Source: Codonopsis lanceolata (taxonomy: Eukaryota > Streptophyta > Magnoliopsida > Asterales > Campanulaceae). From it: a stretch of DNA of 64,000 nucleotides. The stretch lies in assembly GCA_013146195.2 (NCBI GenBank), contig CM028378.1, positions 5,888,340 through 5,952,339 on the forward strand. The letters run 5' to 3'. Position numbers and translations under genes: made by a program. Positions 43,701 through 54,139 of this stretch are shown piece by piece. The notes under the pieces were generated by a model. It was given only the letters and a program-made list of their open reading frames with translations, was not told where the DNA came from and did not search any database. Numbering within the stretch: the stretch's first letter is position 1; every line of letters begins with the position of its first letter.

Positions 43701-45535
43701 ATTTCCCTCTAACTTTTATTGGTTTTCATTTTCTTTTCAGAGCACTATTGATACTCCTTTAGCACTGGCAACGATGGGTTCTTGCTTGGCAATATATTTT
43801 CTGATAACTTCTTTTAAGTGGCATGGTCAGCAGTAAGTTCCATATTAATCATCTTTCCACATTTTCATTTTCTTTGCTTATAGATAGCTATGTTCAGTAC
43901 TATTAGAGTTGTTTTTGGAAGTGATTTCTTACCTTGGTATGGGCAAGATTGGAAATCAACTTATTGTCATACTTTGATTCCATGCAGGACCTCTTCGTAT
44001 TCTGGAAATAAGAATCTTTGGGCACGAGGTGGATGGAAAAGTGCAAAAACACAATCGTTGAATTTTTAAGTCGGTCAACGGTTGAGCCCTCAAGGAGCTC
44101 TGCAGAAAGGCCCAAGGAATTCATTTACTTGGTCCGACTCTATCAAAGGTAACAATTCCCAGTACACATTGATTTATCCTTTGAGCATTTCATTCATCTT
44201 AACACCTCCATTTCTAAATGAGCGACCCACTTGAGTTCTTATTTCCTGCCTCTAAGGTTGTCATTTTTAGGCTAATAAATTGGTACGTACAACTTGTTTT
44301 GCTAGGGCTAAAAAATTCATACTTGATTTTCATTTAAAATGCGAACGTGACATTCTTTGTGGGACGAAGGTTGTATAATTCTACTTCATGAGGAGGCATT
44401 CATGTAAGAGTGCCAGAGTCACCTTAGGTAATTCTTTTTCATTGATGTTTGAAAAGTCCAAACGATTATGAGATACATCAATACCCTTTAAAGTATCCTG
44501 TATAACAATCCCTTTATGTTTTCAAATTGTGAGTAACAATTAAAGTGAGGTTGTGTACGAAACCAGGAGAGTGAGTTTCATTCACACCTCTTTATCTGCT
44601 TGTTTCTGGTGCAATCAATTATTCTCTAGCATCAATGAATCCTGGGTCAGCCCCTTTCAGTTGAAGACCTCCTTCCTTCAAAAGTGGTGGGGTTTGAGAA
44701 GGGAAAGGTGAGGAAATCATTTTGGAATTATGGGTTGTTTGCACTTTGATTATATGGAGGTTAATGATGCAATATTCAATAATAGAGCCCTTCTGCCCAG
44801 CTTGCTTTGGGATCGTAGAGTCTTGCTGGCATTTTTTGGGCGAACACTTTTGGGCCTTTTTGTGGAATTGCCACAACTGGTTTGGTGCATGATGAAAGAG
44901 CTGGTCTTTTTTTATTTCTGTTTATATCTGTTTTCTTGGGCTTTTCATTTTTTTCTCCCACTTCTTTCTTGTAAGTGGACTTCTTCTCCACCTTTTGTAT
45001 TCTCCCTTTATCTAATATAATTTCTTTCTCTGTCAAATATAAAAATAAATATGAAGTGTACATGTAACATGAACCATATATGTGAGAAGTGGAGACACTG
45101 ACTCCTAAATTCCTAATTTTGTTGCAGCTTGCAGGAATAAATTCTCGGATAAATATATTATGATTCTGTTAACATAAAGAGTGACTTTCCTTGTGTTTGT
45201 TTATGGTTGTTGCAGGTTTAGTATCACCATCCAACCCTAGCGGGGCAGGAAATCAGCAGGACTATTATTCCACCTTCCACAAGACGCCTAACAGGAAGAA
45301 GTTCTCAAAAAAAGAATGGCAAGATTTCTCAGAGGAATCAACCCGGCAAGCAGTGGCCGAGTGGGCATCTTCTCCTGAATTCACTGATTGGATCGTCAAC
45401 CATGCTGACAGGATACAAGTCCTTCCCGATGTTAGTTCAGATGAAGCACCAGGAAGTGGGTCAGATTCCACGGATGAGAATGCTACAGGGAGTCAAAATG
45501 GGTTAAAATTGTTAAAATGGCAGGCTCGAAAGTAG
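35800..45535 (+). CDS. NEMP: NEMP/DUF2215-family nuclear-envelope membrane protein gene (5' exon not found)
   Basis: Visible exons: 35800-36026, 36159-36316, 36412-36555, 38559-38621, 39104-39196, 43269-43426, 43741-43832, 43988-44148 and 45216-45535 (stop TAG). Every junction is GT/AG and phases fit. Family signs: QSRLNLGSYASAF; HKNASLGLC with KGLWSAVMSPYEDRYVDVKF; a membrane block (ALGIILLLSAPVVSNWVPF, SSSMAIGVLLVVIILFQ, GMKLLPTGRKSFFYLTLYGS, SMLVNSILVNFGMSEEMYNP, GIAQFVKWTMRIFAVTFIFQ); and the plant tail YYSTFHKTPNRKKFSKKEW, STRQAVAEWASSPEFTDWIV, acidic end. Metazoan NEMP proteins sit in the inner nuclear membrane; the plant family, named PNET2 in Arabidopsis as I recall, is reported at the nuclear periphery. 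Exons 35800-36026, 36412-36555 and 43269-43426 need single-base corrections in short runs to read through, and TAA occurs at 44067-44069. It is either an assembly-damaged working gene or a recent pseudogene; I favour the first. Confidence 0.85.
36317..36411 (+). other. Intron of the NEMP-like gene with T-rich acceptor
   Basis: Donor GTTAGG, acceptor CCTGTACAG. This 95-base intron keeps the phase (GAAG/AG gives Glu). Confidence 0.8.
36556..38558 (+). other. 2-kb intron with CA/TACA/TA microsatellite
   Basis: Contains (CA)n, (TACA)n and (TA)n runs at about 37696-37782. Two opposed open frames at 37348-37567 have no family resemblance that I can see and are not called. Otherwise ordinary AT-rich intron. 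Confidence 0.7.
37696..37782. repeat. Compound microsatellite (CA)n(TA)n(CATA)n(TA)n
   Basis: Uninterrupted runs of CA, TA, CATA and TA units inside the NEMP-like intron; likely length-variable. Confidence 0.95.
41260..42000 (-). pseudogene. L1-type LINE ORF2 relic in the large NEMP-like intron
   Basis: Minus-strand reading, frame-broken, resembles the end of plant LINE RT: GNPRAV-type text, KRLGGWKR-like KRLVGGREH, LVSLFKIPVSAVDDW, then NLVYKNISL and SRVSWVCNKRGGT. The spacing fits the segment between the RT palm and the zinc finger. It lies in the intron 39197-43268, antisense to the gene. Confidence 0.6.
42830..43195 (-). pseudogene. LINE zinc-finger (zf-RVT) relic in the large NEMP-like intron
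   Basis: Minus-strand reading gives RINHNGCEFCDMEKEQ, then CLFFECRFNKDIWDDICH, matching the cysteine-rich LINE ORF2 region (CxxC, then HLFFECxFSxxIW). Frames shift. It may belong to the same insertion as 41260-42000. Confidence 0.6.
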
Positions 45536-46070
45536 TTATGATCTAACAACTCGCAAGCGGTACAGTTGAACCTATACTATGGACACTGCTGGTCTGAGGC
45601 CAAGTTAGGTTACAAACTGCTCTCTGCTCTTTTAAATACATAACCTAGTATTTCTATTGTAGGTGGCACCATGGTTAGGCTGATTTGTAAAGTTTGGTTG
45701 AGCTTTTTTCCGCTTAGGCTCTCCATCAGGTTAACTGATTCTCTCTTTGTTGATACTTGGTAGTGAAACTTGAGGCACTTACACATGAAATATACTTATG
45801 AGTTACTTGAGACACTGCTTAAAACAGTTGCCGTGAGTCAAAAGGGGTTCCTTTCTATCCTATCTTGTTTTTTTTTTTTTAATTGGCTTCTGCAATAAAG
45901 GATTTATGTAGTGCAACTATGAACAAAATTAATCAGTTTTGTTGCAGTACTTCTTCTCTGGTCTGCAAGTGTGCTGCAGAATTGGGAGGGTGGGTGGGTG
46001 GGTGGGGAATTAAAGGTGGCAGTTGCTAAAACCCCGTATAACACCTTTTTGGGTTTGGAGTGGTCGAATG
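45536..46070 (+). other. 3' UTR and downstream flank of the NEMP-like gene
   Basis: No coding potential. An AATAAAGG-type signal appears near 45893-45900 (GCAATAAAGGAT), a plausible polyadenylation site about 360 bp after the stop. A T-run at 45869-45881 and a GGGTGGGTGGGTGG run at about 45986-46003 follow. Confidence 0.5.
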
Positions 46071-46079
46071 GAAAAAGGA

Positions 46080-46480
46080 TGTGATTCTATAAGTTTCTTT
46101 TTTTGAATGCATTGTCTCGACCCATGTGTATCTCGAGTAATCATCAACTTCAATCTAAGTATATATGTTGCCACCTAAACTAGTAGTTGTAATGGGCCGA
46201 AAAATCCATGTGCAACAATTGAAGTGCTTTGCAAGTAGAAAGACAAGGTTTGTTTTGAAGAGAACTTGTAGCAAGTTTATCAAAGGCACAAGAGGTACAG
46301 TTTTTGCCATGATTGGTTGACATAGAAGGAAGACCTTTCACAAGGTTTCCTTTGAAATGTTGACAAGCATTTAAAATTCATGTATGAAAGTCTTTTGTGC
46401 CATAACAAGTAGAATTCATGTATGTGTGTGCTAAAAGAAAGATTGAAGAAACACTTTCAATAGATTATATACTTGAACCT
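46080..46480 (-). pseudogene. Copia retrotransposon relic: GAG-pre-integrase and integrase start
   Basis: Minus-strand reading across frames: LLWHKRLSYMNF at about 46390-46425, GLPSMSTNHGKNCTSCAF (zinc-binding CxxC) near 46290-46345, then ALQLLHMDFFGPLQLL and VDDYSRYTWVETM near 46105-46240. This is the classic Ty1/copia order (LWHRRLGH ... CxxC ... HMDLFGP ... DDYSRYTW). It has many frameshifts and no LTRs; an old relic. Confidence 0.75.
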
Positions 46481-46866
46481 TGCCAAAGCATTGAGAAGAT
46501 GAAAATAAGGTAATAGGTTGGGCTTGACTAATGAAGAAATTTTTTCTAATGGTAGAAGAGCAAGTCATTTTCCTTGAGCATCCATTACATAGTGTCTAAA
46601 TGTCTATTTTGCATTTAGCATAGACATGCCTGGCTCGACAGTTCCAAAAACTGGAGGAGGGGGAATCGAAACTGAACCGGATATATACGGTAACAACTTA
46701 GAACCGTATAGCCGGTTTCAGTTCCAAACTGTGATTTTCAACCTTATTTCCCTTTTTTTTTAATAAAAAAATTCATTAAACTTTTAAACTTTGTACAAAG
46801 TATTTTTTTTGATTTGTAACCAAAAGTTTTTTTTTGAACATTTTAATCTTTGTCAACTTTCCATCT
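46481..46866. other. No gene recognised
   Basis: A GAACCG/CCGGTTT-rich stretch at about 46660-46735 resembles the subterminal region of hAT-type elements and has a counterpart of similar composition at 52170-52300. Otherwise AT-rich. Confidence 0.35.
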
Positions 46867-46875
46867 TTAAAATTA

Positions 46876-48064
46876 GGGTTAATCGCACTATTGGTCTCTT
46901 GACTTTGGATCATTTTCGATATTAGTCCCTTAACATTTTTTTTGTCAAATTGGGTCCTAACAAGATTAAATTTTCACAGCCACAGTTCTTTTTGATGGAT
47001 GTCGTTAGAGAAATACCGTTAAGTTGCCCACGTGTATTTAGTAAGAGTTAAAATGAAAATTTTTCAAACCTATTTATCAAAATTTACAATTTAGTCCTTA
47101 AAATTTGAAAAATGACCATAAGGCCTTCTTCCCCAAATGTTTTGGGAAACCACCAGATTTTTGGCCATGTCTCCTCCCTCTACTTCAAACCCTAATAATG
47201 TCGGATTTGCACCTGTAACCATGTCAATGTACCTCTGAACAATGCCGAGAGATTCAACCAACGGAATCAATTGCTCGTATGACTTCAGCATTTAGATGTA
47301 ATCCTTTAGGCTTTTGAGGGCTGATGGGGAAAGAAATCTCTCAGTTTTGGAAATGAGATTATCTTCAAAACATTCTCGGTCATTGCTAAGATTTCTTTGG
47401 CGTAACTGAGTGGAGAGACCTTTGAAGCCAAGAGGTCGATTTTGACGCCGTGATAGAACTTGGTTACGGTCTCAAATGTCTCGGAACCTCCCAAGAAATC
47501 CGGGAGGGAGATGTAGTACTGTACTTCGTCCTCTTCCTTTTTGATCTCTTCGCCATGAGCGTCATCGTCTTTAGTTCTGCGAAAGGGGATGGATCAATGT
47601 GATGATTTCTTTTCCAAAATTTCTTTCTTTTAGAAAGAATAAGGTTAGAATCCTCTCTGTTTTTAGACTGTTCGTGATGTTAGTGCTGACGACATGCTCT
47701 CCAAATGGCGGGGTCTACTGGCCAGGGGTCAGTGGGGGAGGCCATTGTTTAGGGTTTGAAGTAGAGGGAGGAGATTGGCCAAAAATCTGGTGGTTCTAAA
47801 ACATTTGAGGAAGAAGCCCTTATGACATTTTTTCAAACTTTAGGGACTTGATTGTAAATTAGTCTATAAGTTAGGTTTGAAAAAAATCATTTTAACCCTT
47901 ACTAAATGCACATGGACAACTTAACGGTATTTCTCTAAGCATCCATCAGGATCGTGGTTGTGAAAATTTAATATCTTAGGACCCAATTTTAACAAAAAAA
48001 AAAATATTAAGAGACTAATATTGAGAATGACCCAAAGTCAAAAGACCAATGATGCGATCAACCC
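46876..48064. mobile_element. Pack-MULE (Mutator-like, non-autonomous) with captured NPH3-type gene fragment
   Basis: A 1189-bp element with terminal inverted repeats of about 330 bp (46876-47205 against 47735-48064), starting GGGTTAATCGCACTATTGG and ending with its inverted counterpart. It is bounded by the exact 9-bp TSD TTAAAATTA (46867-46875, 48065-48073), the Mutator size. No transposase. The interior carries a fragment of a plant BTB-NPH3 gene on the minus strand. Confidence 0.9.
47210..47570 (-). pseudogene. Captured NPH3/RPT2-family (BTB-NPH3) gene fragment
   Basis: Minus strand: DEVQYYISLPDFLGGSETFE, then TKFYHGVKIDLLASKVSPL and KEILAMTE, which match the BTB-to-NPH3 linker consensus (DLPGGAEAFELAAKFCYG, AEYLEMTE). 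Then MLKSYEQLIPLVESLGIVQR matches the NPH3-domain start (ALKSCEELLPLAEELGIV, R). NPH3 proteins are CUL3 adaptors in blue-light signalling. Only a short part is present, with a frame change between 47306 and 47291. Expression is unknown. Confidence 0.8.
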
Positions 48065-48099
48065 TTAAAATTATAAAGGAACCAAAAGTAATTTTTTAA

Positions 48100-48360
48100 A
48101 GACACGTCTGACCAATTTTATTTAAATTATTACAAGCATCCCATTGATGAGAAAATAACGTAGTAGGATACTCTTTTGTTGAAAAAACAAGCATAATGGT
48201 ACCTGCAATTCATAAGATTCATTTAATATTTTATAGGTGAAATTTCATCGGTTTGAAACATCTGGTGAAAATATTTTAGGTCTATTTTATTATATTTAAA
48301 AAATTTAACCCATTTAATTTTGGTTATATTTGGATGTCTAACCAAACAAGCAATAACTTC
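48100..48360. other. No gene recognised
   Basis: AT-rich sequence between the Pack-MULE and the hAT relic; nothing seen. Confidence 0.5.
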
Positions 48361-49130
48361 CTTGATTGGATGTGCTTCATTTAAAAAAAAATGGCATATG
48401 CATCTAACATGATTTTTTTTACCACCAATTGATGGTTGACAAATTTTAGTAAACTAGCGGTAGTATTATTTGTAGCATTGTCAAATCGAATCGATCTTTT
48501 TGAGCTAAAATATATTATTGTAAAAGTGTAATAATTTTCGAAAAATATTACGAGCGTTATGTACATTATCAAACTCTTTCAATGCAAATAATCATTTTTG
48601 TAATGTCGATGTATTAACAATCCAATAACACGTAATTCCTATATAATTATACATTTGCCAATGATCACTCCAAATATCTGCACATATTAAAACTTTATGC
48701 AGTAAATCTAAAAATGTATTAATTAAGATGCATTTTACCTTCTAGTACTGCAGTCTTTACATCATGAGTAAGTGTATTCTTATGAATTTTTCTAGCGGGG
48801 GGATTGAAAGTCATCGTGTGAAATTGGTCCATAAACTATCATTTGCGAAATTAAAAGGTAGTCATTTAGCATTAACAAAATTTTCCTTTTCTCTTCTATA
48901 AGCAGCTTCATTAAATCTAAATAATTGAGAAGACCTCCACCTTGCCCTTGTGAAGATGATCCTGTAAATCCTTGAGTTGTGTTTGGCCAAGATCGTTTCC
49001 AACTTGATCAAGATGCTTATTTGGCAAGTGCTTTGAGTACGTCCCATATCCACCTCCATGGGTGAAGGCTAATTTGGTGTTACAATAGTTGCAAGTCACT
49101 TTATATTTTTGTACCTTCAATATCCTTGAG
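48360..49130 (-). pseudogene. hAT-family transposase relic (BED finger to core)
   Basis: Minus strand, N to C: BED zinc finger VTCNYCNTKLAFTHGGGYGT with YSKHLPNKH (48917-49120), RFNEAAYRREKENFVNA (48862-49059), then DIWSDHWQMYNYIG and FALKEFDNVHNARNIF across frames, and IRFDNATNNTTASLLKFV (48381-48572), the DNAxxN block of hAT cores. There are multiple frameshifts, and the C-terminal dimerisation domain is not seen. Possibly the remains of an autonomous element with ends near 46650 and 52300. Confidence 0.75.
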
Positions 49131-49379
49131 TTGCTAGATCTTCCCGTTGTTCGACCTCGTCCTTCTGTTGCTCTTTCACTTTGAGTTTGATTCTCTTGAG
49201 AACGAGGATGCGTTTCGAAGATGTGAGTGGACCCGTTGGGAGAATTCCCGCCTCCTCACCCATTGGATCGGTACATCCTGTAACACATATTTTAAGAATG
49301 CGTGTTCTTCTTTAATTTCATGTAATAACATTTGTTTACGAGTGTTTGTGTAGTTACTTCAATTTCGTGGGTGCAAATT

Positions 49380-50930
49380 GTGCTGGAAGTTCACCTTTTA
49401 TAGTTTGATATCAATATCGTTAATCATGATTAATAAGAGTTAATTAGCTTAATCAAGATTATGTGGTCCTAAACATTTTACCTAGGTTTGAGCATGATTA
49501 ATTAGTGTTTTACAATGTTAATTAGCTTAATCGGGTTATTAGCGATCAACCAATCACATTAAGGCACACAAAGTTTGATCAATCCTCAACATCTCCTATT
49601 TTGCCTTGGTTGACTCACCACCTTAAAGGGCTGGAAATGAGGGATTAAATCAGCTTCTTCCTTATTCCCTCTTCATCTTCTAACGTAGAGAGAGAGAGCT
49701 TCCTAGAGTGAGAAAGCTTGGGTTTTAAGCTTGAAGATCACACCTTTTGCCATAGTTGTCTTCATTAATGATGTTGGGCTTGACTAGAAAAATATAAGGA
49801 ACTAAAAAGATTGAGGTTTCATCAATGGAAACTCTCTCTATTCAATCAAGTGCAGTCCCTGTTTTGGACTACTTTTCAAAAATTACTGAAGCAAATCCGT
49901 CTAAGGGAATGAGCTGAATTTTAGATATATTGTACTTATATGTGTTAGGTAGTTACTTGTAAATTTTCATAAAAAATAGAGGTCGAAGAGTACCTCAATT
50001 TGATCACGAAGCACCATTGAGTTCGTAAAACTGCTAGCAGGAAATCTGGGAGGTTATCTGAGCTTGTTGTGGTTAAAACTTGTCGAGTATAGATCCTAAT
50101 AGAGTAATTCAAAATGGTAAGCACATTGTATTCAAGAATATCATTGGGTATAACTTGAATGATTAACTTGGATTGAGAGATTTATAAATTAGAGTTGGAC
50201 TAGTTGTGTGGATACAACTTATTTGAATCTTGTTTACGTGCTTGCGACAGTGATGTGGAATGGTGATTTCTAGTGGCATCGATGAGTTTACTTCACAACT
50301 GATCAAATACTCTATGTTAACAACTTGGAATAGTTGAGTTATGTGTATGTTGGTTAGTGATGATGAAATTGTGTACGTGAATCCTACAATCAAGTTGGTA
50401 ACATGATTGTTGACTTATGACTAGTTGAGGTATCAATGAGTTTACTTTATAACTCATTGAGTCCAAAGATATTGCACCTTACTTGATACAAAACAATCTA
50501 GCTTGAAACGTTATATGACTTATACATCTACGGGTGTTATGTGAACAACTTTGTGATAAAAAATAACGAGCATGAAACGTAATATGATAGGCGTTAGGAC
50601 TACCTCTGACTTGATCACGGGTGGCTGAGAGCAGTTAGTAGCGAACTCCTAATTTGGCCTAACCCCTCCATTACGGCCATAATAGTGGTTTTATATGGGA
50701 GGTGTTGTCAGCTAGGAGTTGTAGGGACCCTACCATGTGTTGATTATGCCCGAATTTGTGTGAGCATGAGATATCGTTACTCGTGATGGGTCACTACATT
50801 GAATGATATGAAACAGTGAATGCTTTGATCTGACTACGAGTTGATTATTTACAGCTCGATTTTCAGTTTGGTTGTGGCTGTGAGAGTGTAAGTTGACTCA
50901 TGCCTTAAGGTGGTTCCCAGGGCATTACAC
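49380..50930 (+). repeat. Diverged chromovirus LTR relic
   Basis: Non-coding. It shares with 22930-23290 the block GAGTTTACTTTATAACTCAT, then GACTTGATCACGGGTGGC (GACTAGGTCACGGGGCGG there), GAGCAGT-TAGTAGC, TTACGGCCATAATAGTGG and GTTGTAGGGACC, in the same order. It ends near GGGCATTACA (50921-50930). It lies between two hAT-like segments, so it probably inserted into the hAT relic. Confidence 0.6.
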
Positions 50931-51330
50931 ATCCACTTTGTTATCGCTCAATTCAAACATAGTTTGCTTATCTAAATATTGCCATACTCTATTATAAGGG
51001 CGAACCTCGAATGATTTTGATGCATAATGGCTTTGCCCTTACCCTTTGCGATCGAGAAGAATATATATTTTTTTGTAGTACAAGTAATAAATTATAAAAT
51101 TTAAAAATAATTTATAGTAAGTATAGAATTTTAAATAATTTATAGTAGGTACGTAGTATTGGAAAATAAACACTTAATTTATAATAGTAAGTATAATTAA
51201 TAATATTAAGTATAATAATAGTAAGCACATAATTAATAAATATTATGGTACTTAATAATATTATAGAAAAATATAAATTAATTATTATAGATAAATAAAT
51301 AGTAAACTTACTAAAAAAATGTAATTTGAG
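50931..51330. other. AT-rich stretch, no gene
   Basis: 51070-51310 is nearly all A/T with ATTATAGTAAGTATAATTAAT-type near-repeats. Nothing coding. 50931-51060 may be a leftover of the hAT relic. Confidence 0.5.
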
Positions 51331-51338
51331 ACTTGGAA

Positions 51339-51886
51339 TAGGGGTGACAATTTGAGGCATGACACGAAAATTTGACACGAACACGACACAAAATTATATG
51401 ATTTGGGTTGTCATTGGGTTAATACGATAAGACACGATAAAAATTAGGTTGATATCGGGTTAGTCCGATAAGCACAGTAAGACACGATAACTACAAAAAT
51501 ATATTTTTTAAAATTTTATTTTTAAAATTTAGTAGGGATTGTTGATTGTTGTTCACATCATTTAGACTATTTTCATGATTCTTCCATCGTTTTATCGTTT
51601 GCACATTTGTGACTTTTAATTACTTTCTACTAATAATCTATTAGAATGTGTATCTAAAAATAAAACTTTATATTTTATTGGGCTTAATGGGTCTGCCTAA
51701 ATAAATCCAATATTTTGTTTCTTATTGTGCCTATTGTGTTGCGCCATGTTTTTCGTATTTTTATCATTTCGTGTTTAAATTTTAATTTTAGACACTACGA
51801 TTATAGTGGCGTATTCGTTCGTATCGTGCCATGCTGTTATCATGCCAATCCGATAACAGTCCAAAACGACCGATTTGCCACTCCTA
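51339..51886. mobile_element. Non-autonomous hAT element (MITE-like), perfect 8-bp TSD
   Basis: 548 bp, starting TAGGGGTGACAATTTG and ending CGATTTGCCACTCCTA, the usual plant hAT termini. TSD ACTTGGAA at 51331-51338 and 51887-51894. Subterminal GACACGA repeats on the left and CGTATCGTGCC on the right are partly inverted. No transposase. Confidence 0.92.
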
Positions 51887-51894
51887 ACTTGGAA

Positions 51895-52685
51895 CTTGGA
51901 AGCTTAATTACTTGAGAGATAAATAGATTTGAAAGTTGAGAGAATTAGAGAGGATGACGATAATTGTGTAGCAAATGTGGGAAAAAAAATGAAGAGGCAG
52001 TGAGGGTATTTATAGGTTGAGAAATGAAGTCAAAAACAAAAAAAAAAAACAAAGATTTTTTTTGGAGCAGTCAGGGAGCTCGTACACCGTCCGATCTTAT
52101 CAATCCAACGACCAAGATCAAGTTATCGTTTTTTTTTTTTGAATTTTGACGGCTGAAATTGACAGTTCACGATCTAAAACTGGCGGTTCAAGATTCATTG
52201 GAATTGCAAATCGAATCGGCAAACCATCGGTTCCGGATCTTGGATAGTTTCGGTTTTCACAGTTGAGGCTTGGGGCAGCTTTTAAACGGTTTAGTTCTAG
52301 GGTTAGTATTTTTGAAGGAATCTCACTTGATTGGCCTAAGGTAAATTACCTTGGTAACTTAAAAAGTTTATAGGCTTATTAGTAAATTAAATAATTAGAA
52401 TATATATTTTTGTTATTAAATATTTAATAAACAAAAATGCTTGGTGTACCACTATACCTTAAAAAATGAAATTTTGTTTTTCATTGCCAAACAAGGTACC
52501 ACGGGCCTACAACAAGGCTTCTTGAATTTTTGAAATACATAATTTCATGCTCTCAATTTAGGGTGATAACCAGGCCGATATAATATAATGATATTATAAC
52601 TGGAAAAGTCTCTTATATTTGTTTTCAATCGCTAAAGTACTTTTTTGAGGATAAAATGACGAAGATACCCTTAATGACCAAAAAA
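51895..52685. other. No gene recognised
   Basis: Non-coding. 52140-52300 is rich in CGGTT/GAACC-like words, possibly the second end of the old hAT element. Confidence 0.4.
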
Positions 52686-53520
52686 CACACTCACAAAGCT
52701 ACTGCTCAAATTTGGGCATCGGAATGAAAACATTAGGCATCGTAATACGTAATTTAAATATGTCAAAATTTGGACATCGAAATTCAAAAAACCACTGCCA
52801 AATTTGGGTATCAAAATGAAAACATTGGACATCACAATACACAATTGAAATCCGTCTTAATTTGAGCATTGAAATTCAAAAAGCCACTACCGAATTTGGG
52901 CATCACTGGGCATCGCTAAACACATTTGAAGTCTATCTAATTTTAGGCATCACATTGTAAATATCCTTAACCAATTTGGGCATCGGAATGAAAATACTGG
53001 GCATTGTAAAAACACATTTGAAGTCTGTCCAATTTTAGGTATCACATTGTATCTTTAACCAAATTCGGACATCGGAATGAAAACACTGGGCATTGCACAA
53101 TACATTTTATGTTTGTCCAATTTTAGGCATCGCATTGTAAAAATCTTTAACCAAATTCAGGCATCGCAATAGATAAATTGGGCATCAAAATGAATGTATT
53201 GAACCCTGCCATCAAATATCAACATAGTTTGGCATCGTAATGGACAAAATTTACATCGTAATGAATATATTAAACACTGCCACAAAATATCAACAAAGTT
53301 GGGTATCGAAATGGACAAAATTGAACACTGTCACCAAATATCAACATAGTTGGGCATCGCAATGTACAAGATTGACGTTAAAATGAATAAATTCAACACT
53401 GACACCAAATATCAACAAAGGTGGGCATCGAAATGGCTAAAATTGGCATCAAAATGAATAAATTGAACACTGTCCCCCAAATTTGTGTAAAAATTGGGCA
53501 TCAAAAAACTTTTGAAGCCC
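52686..53520. repeat. Degenerate tandem array built on TGGGCATCG
   Basis: TTGGGCATCG or variants recur about 25 times with units of roughly 50-75 bp (for example AATTTGGGCATCGGAATGAA; CACCAAATATCAACA, AGTTGGGCATCG). Units are diverged. Two unit types occupy the left and right halves. No frame is conserved. Confidence 0.8.
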
Positions 53521-53629
53521 AAACTTAAACATCGTTTTTTGGCCTTCAAACAAAGACTTCACATGGTAATCCCAGTGAGTTATGTAGATCTCACCGAGAG
53601 CTCGATTTGATATGTGGTGAGTCCTCGTG

Positions 53630-53830
53630 GTTCATCCGAGATCAAAAGTTATAGAGAAAATGGTTGGAGAAGATGAAAAGAAGTTGACAATGAAGAAAAG
53701 AGAGATGAAGACGGTCGAGGAGGGAAGAAGAAGAAGAAAATAGAGTATGATAGAAAGAAGATAAATAAGTAGCGAGGAAGAAGAAGAAGAGAGAGATTGT
53801 GTGACAGTGAAGAGAACGGTAATTGAGGTC
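53630..53830. repeat. Purine-rich GAAGAA/AGAGAG tract
   Basis: The plus strand is strongly A/G (GAAGAAGAAGAA runs at about 53727-53793). Low complexity, no gene. Confidence 0.8.
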
Positions 53831-54075
53831 ACACGCTTTGGAAAAAATATAATAAAAAAACTTTTTCGGTTGAATAAAAAGAAAATGAATTGGAGAGGTT
53901 ATAATATCTCAAAAATGTATCGGCCATAAATTATTCCTTCAATTAAGAATGACAATTCATCCAAACTTGATCCCAACTTGGCTATAATATGCTCCTTTTA
54001 ATTCAAAAGCCTGGTGGGTTTGGGTTCATGGTCGAGCCTAAACTATTGGGGTGCCATGGCAAAATGGAAAACATG

Positions 54076-54078
54076 GCG

Positions 54079-54136
<58 letters not shown>

Positions 54137-54139
54137 TAA
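54076..54139. repeat. (CT)n(TA)n microsatellite
   Basis: Thirteen or more CT units followed by about fifteen TA units. Confidence 0.95.

Noticed and set aside
47599..47799. Plus-strand frame in the Pack-MULE
   Set aside because: Antisense to the NPH3-type fragment and partly inside the inverted repeat.
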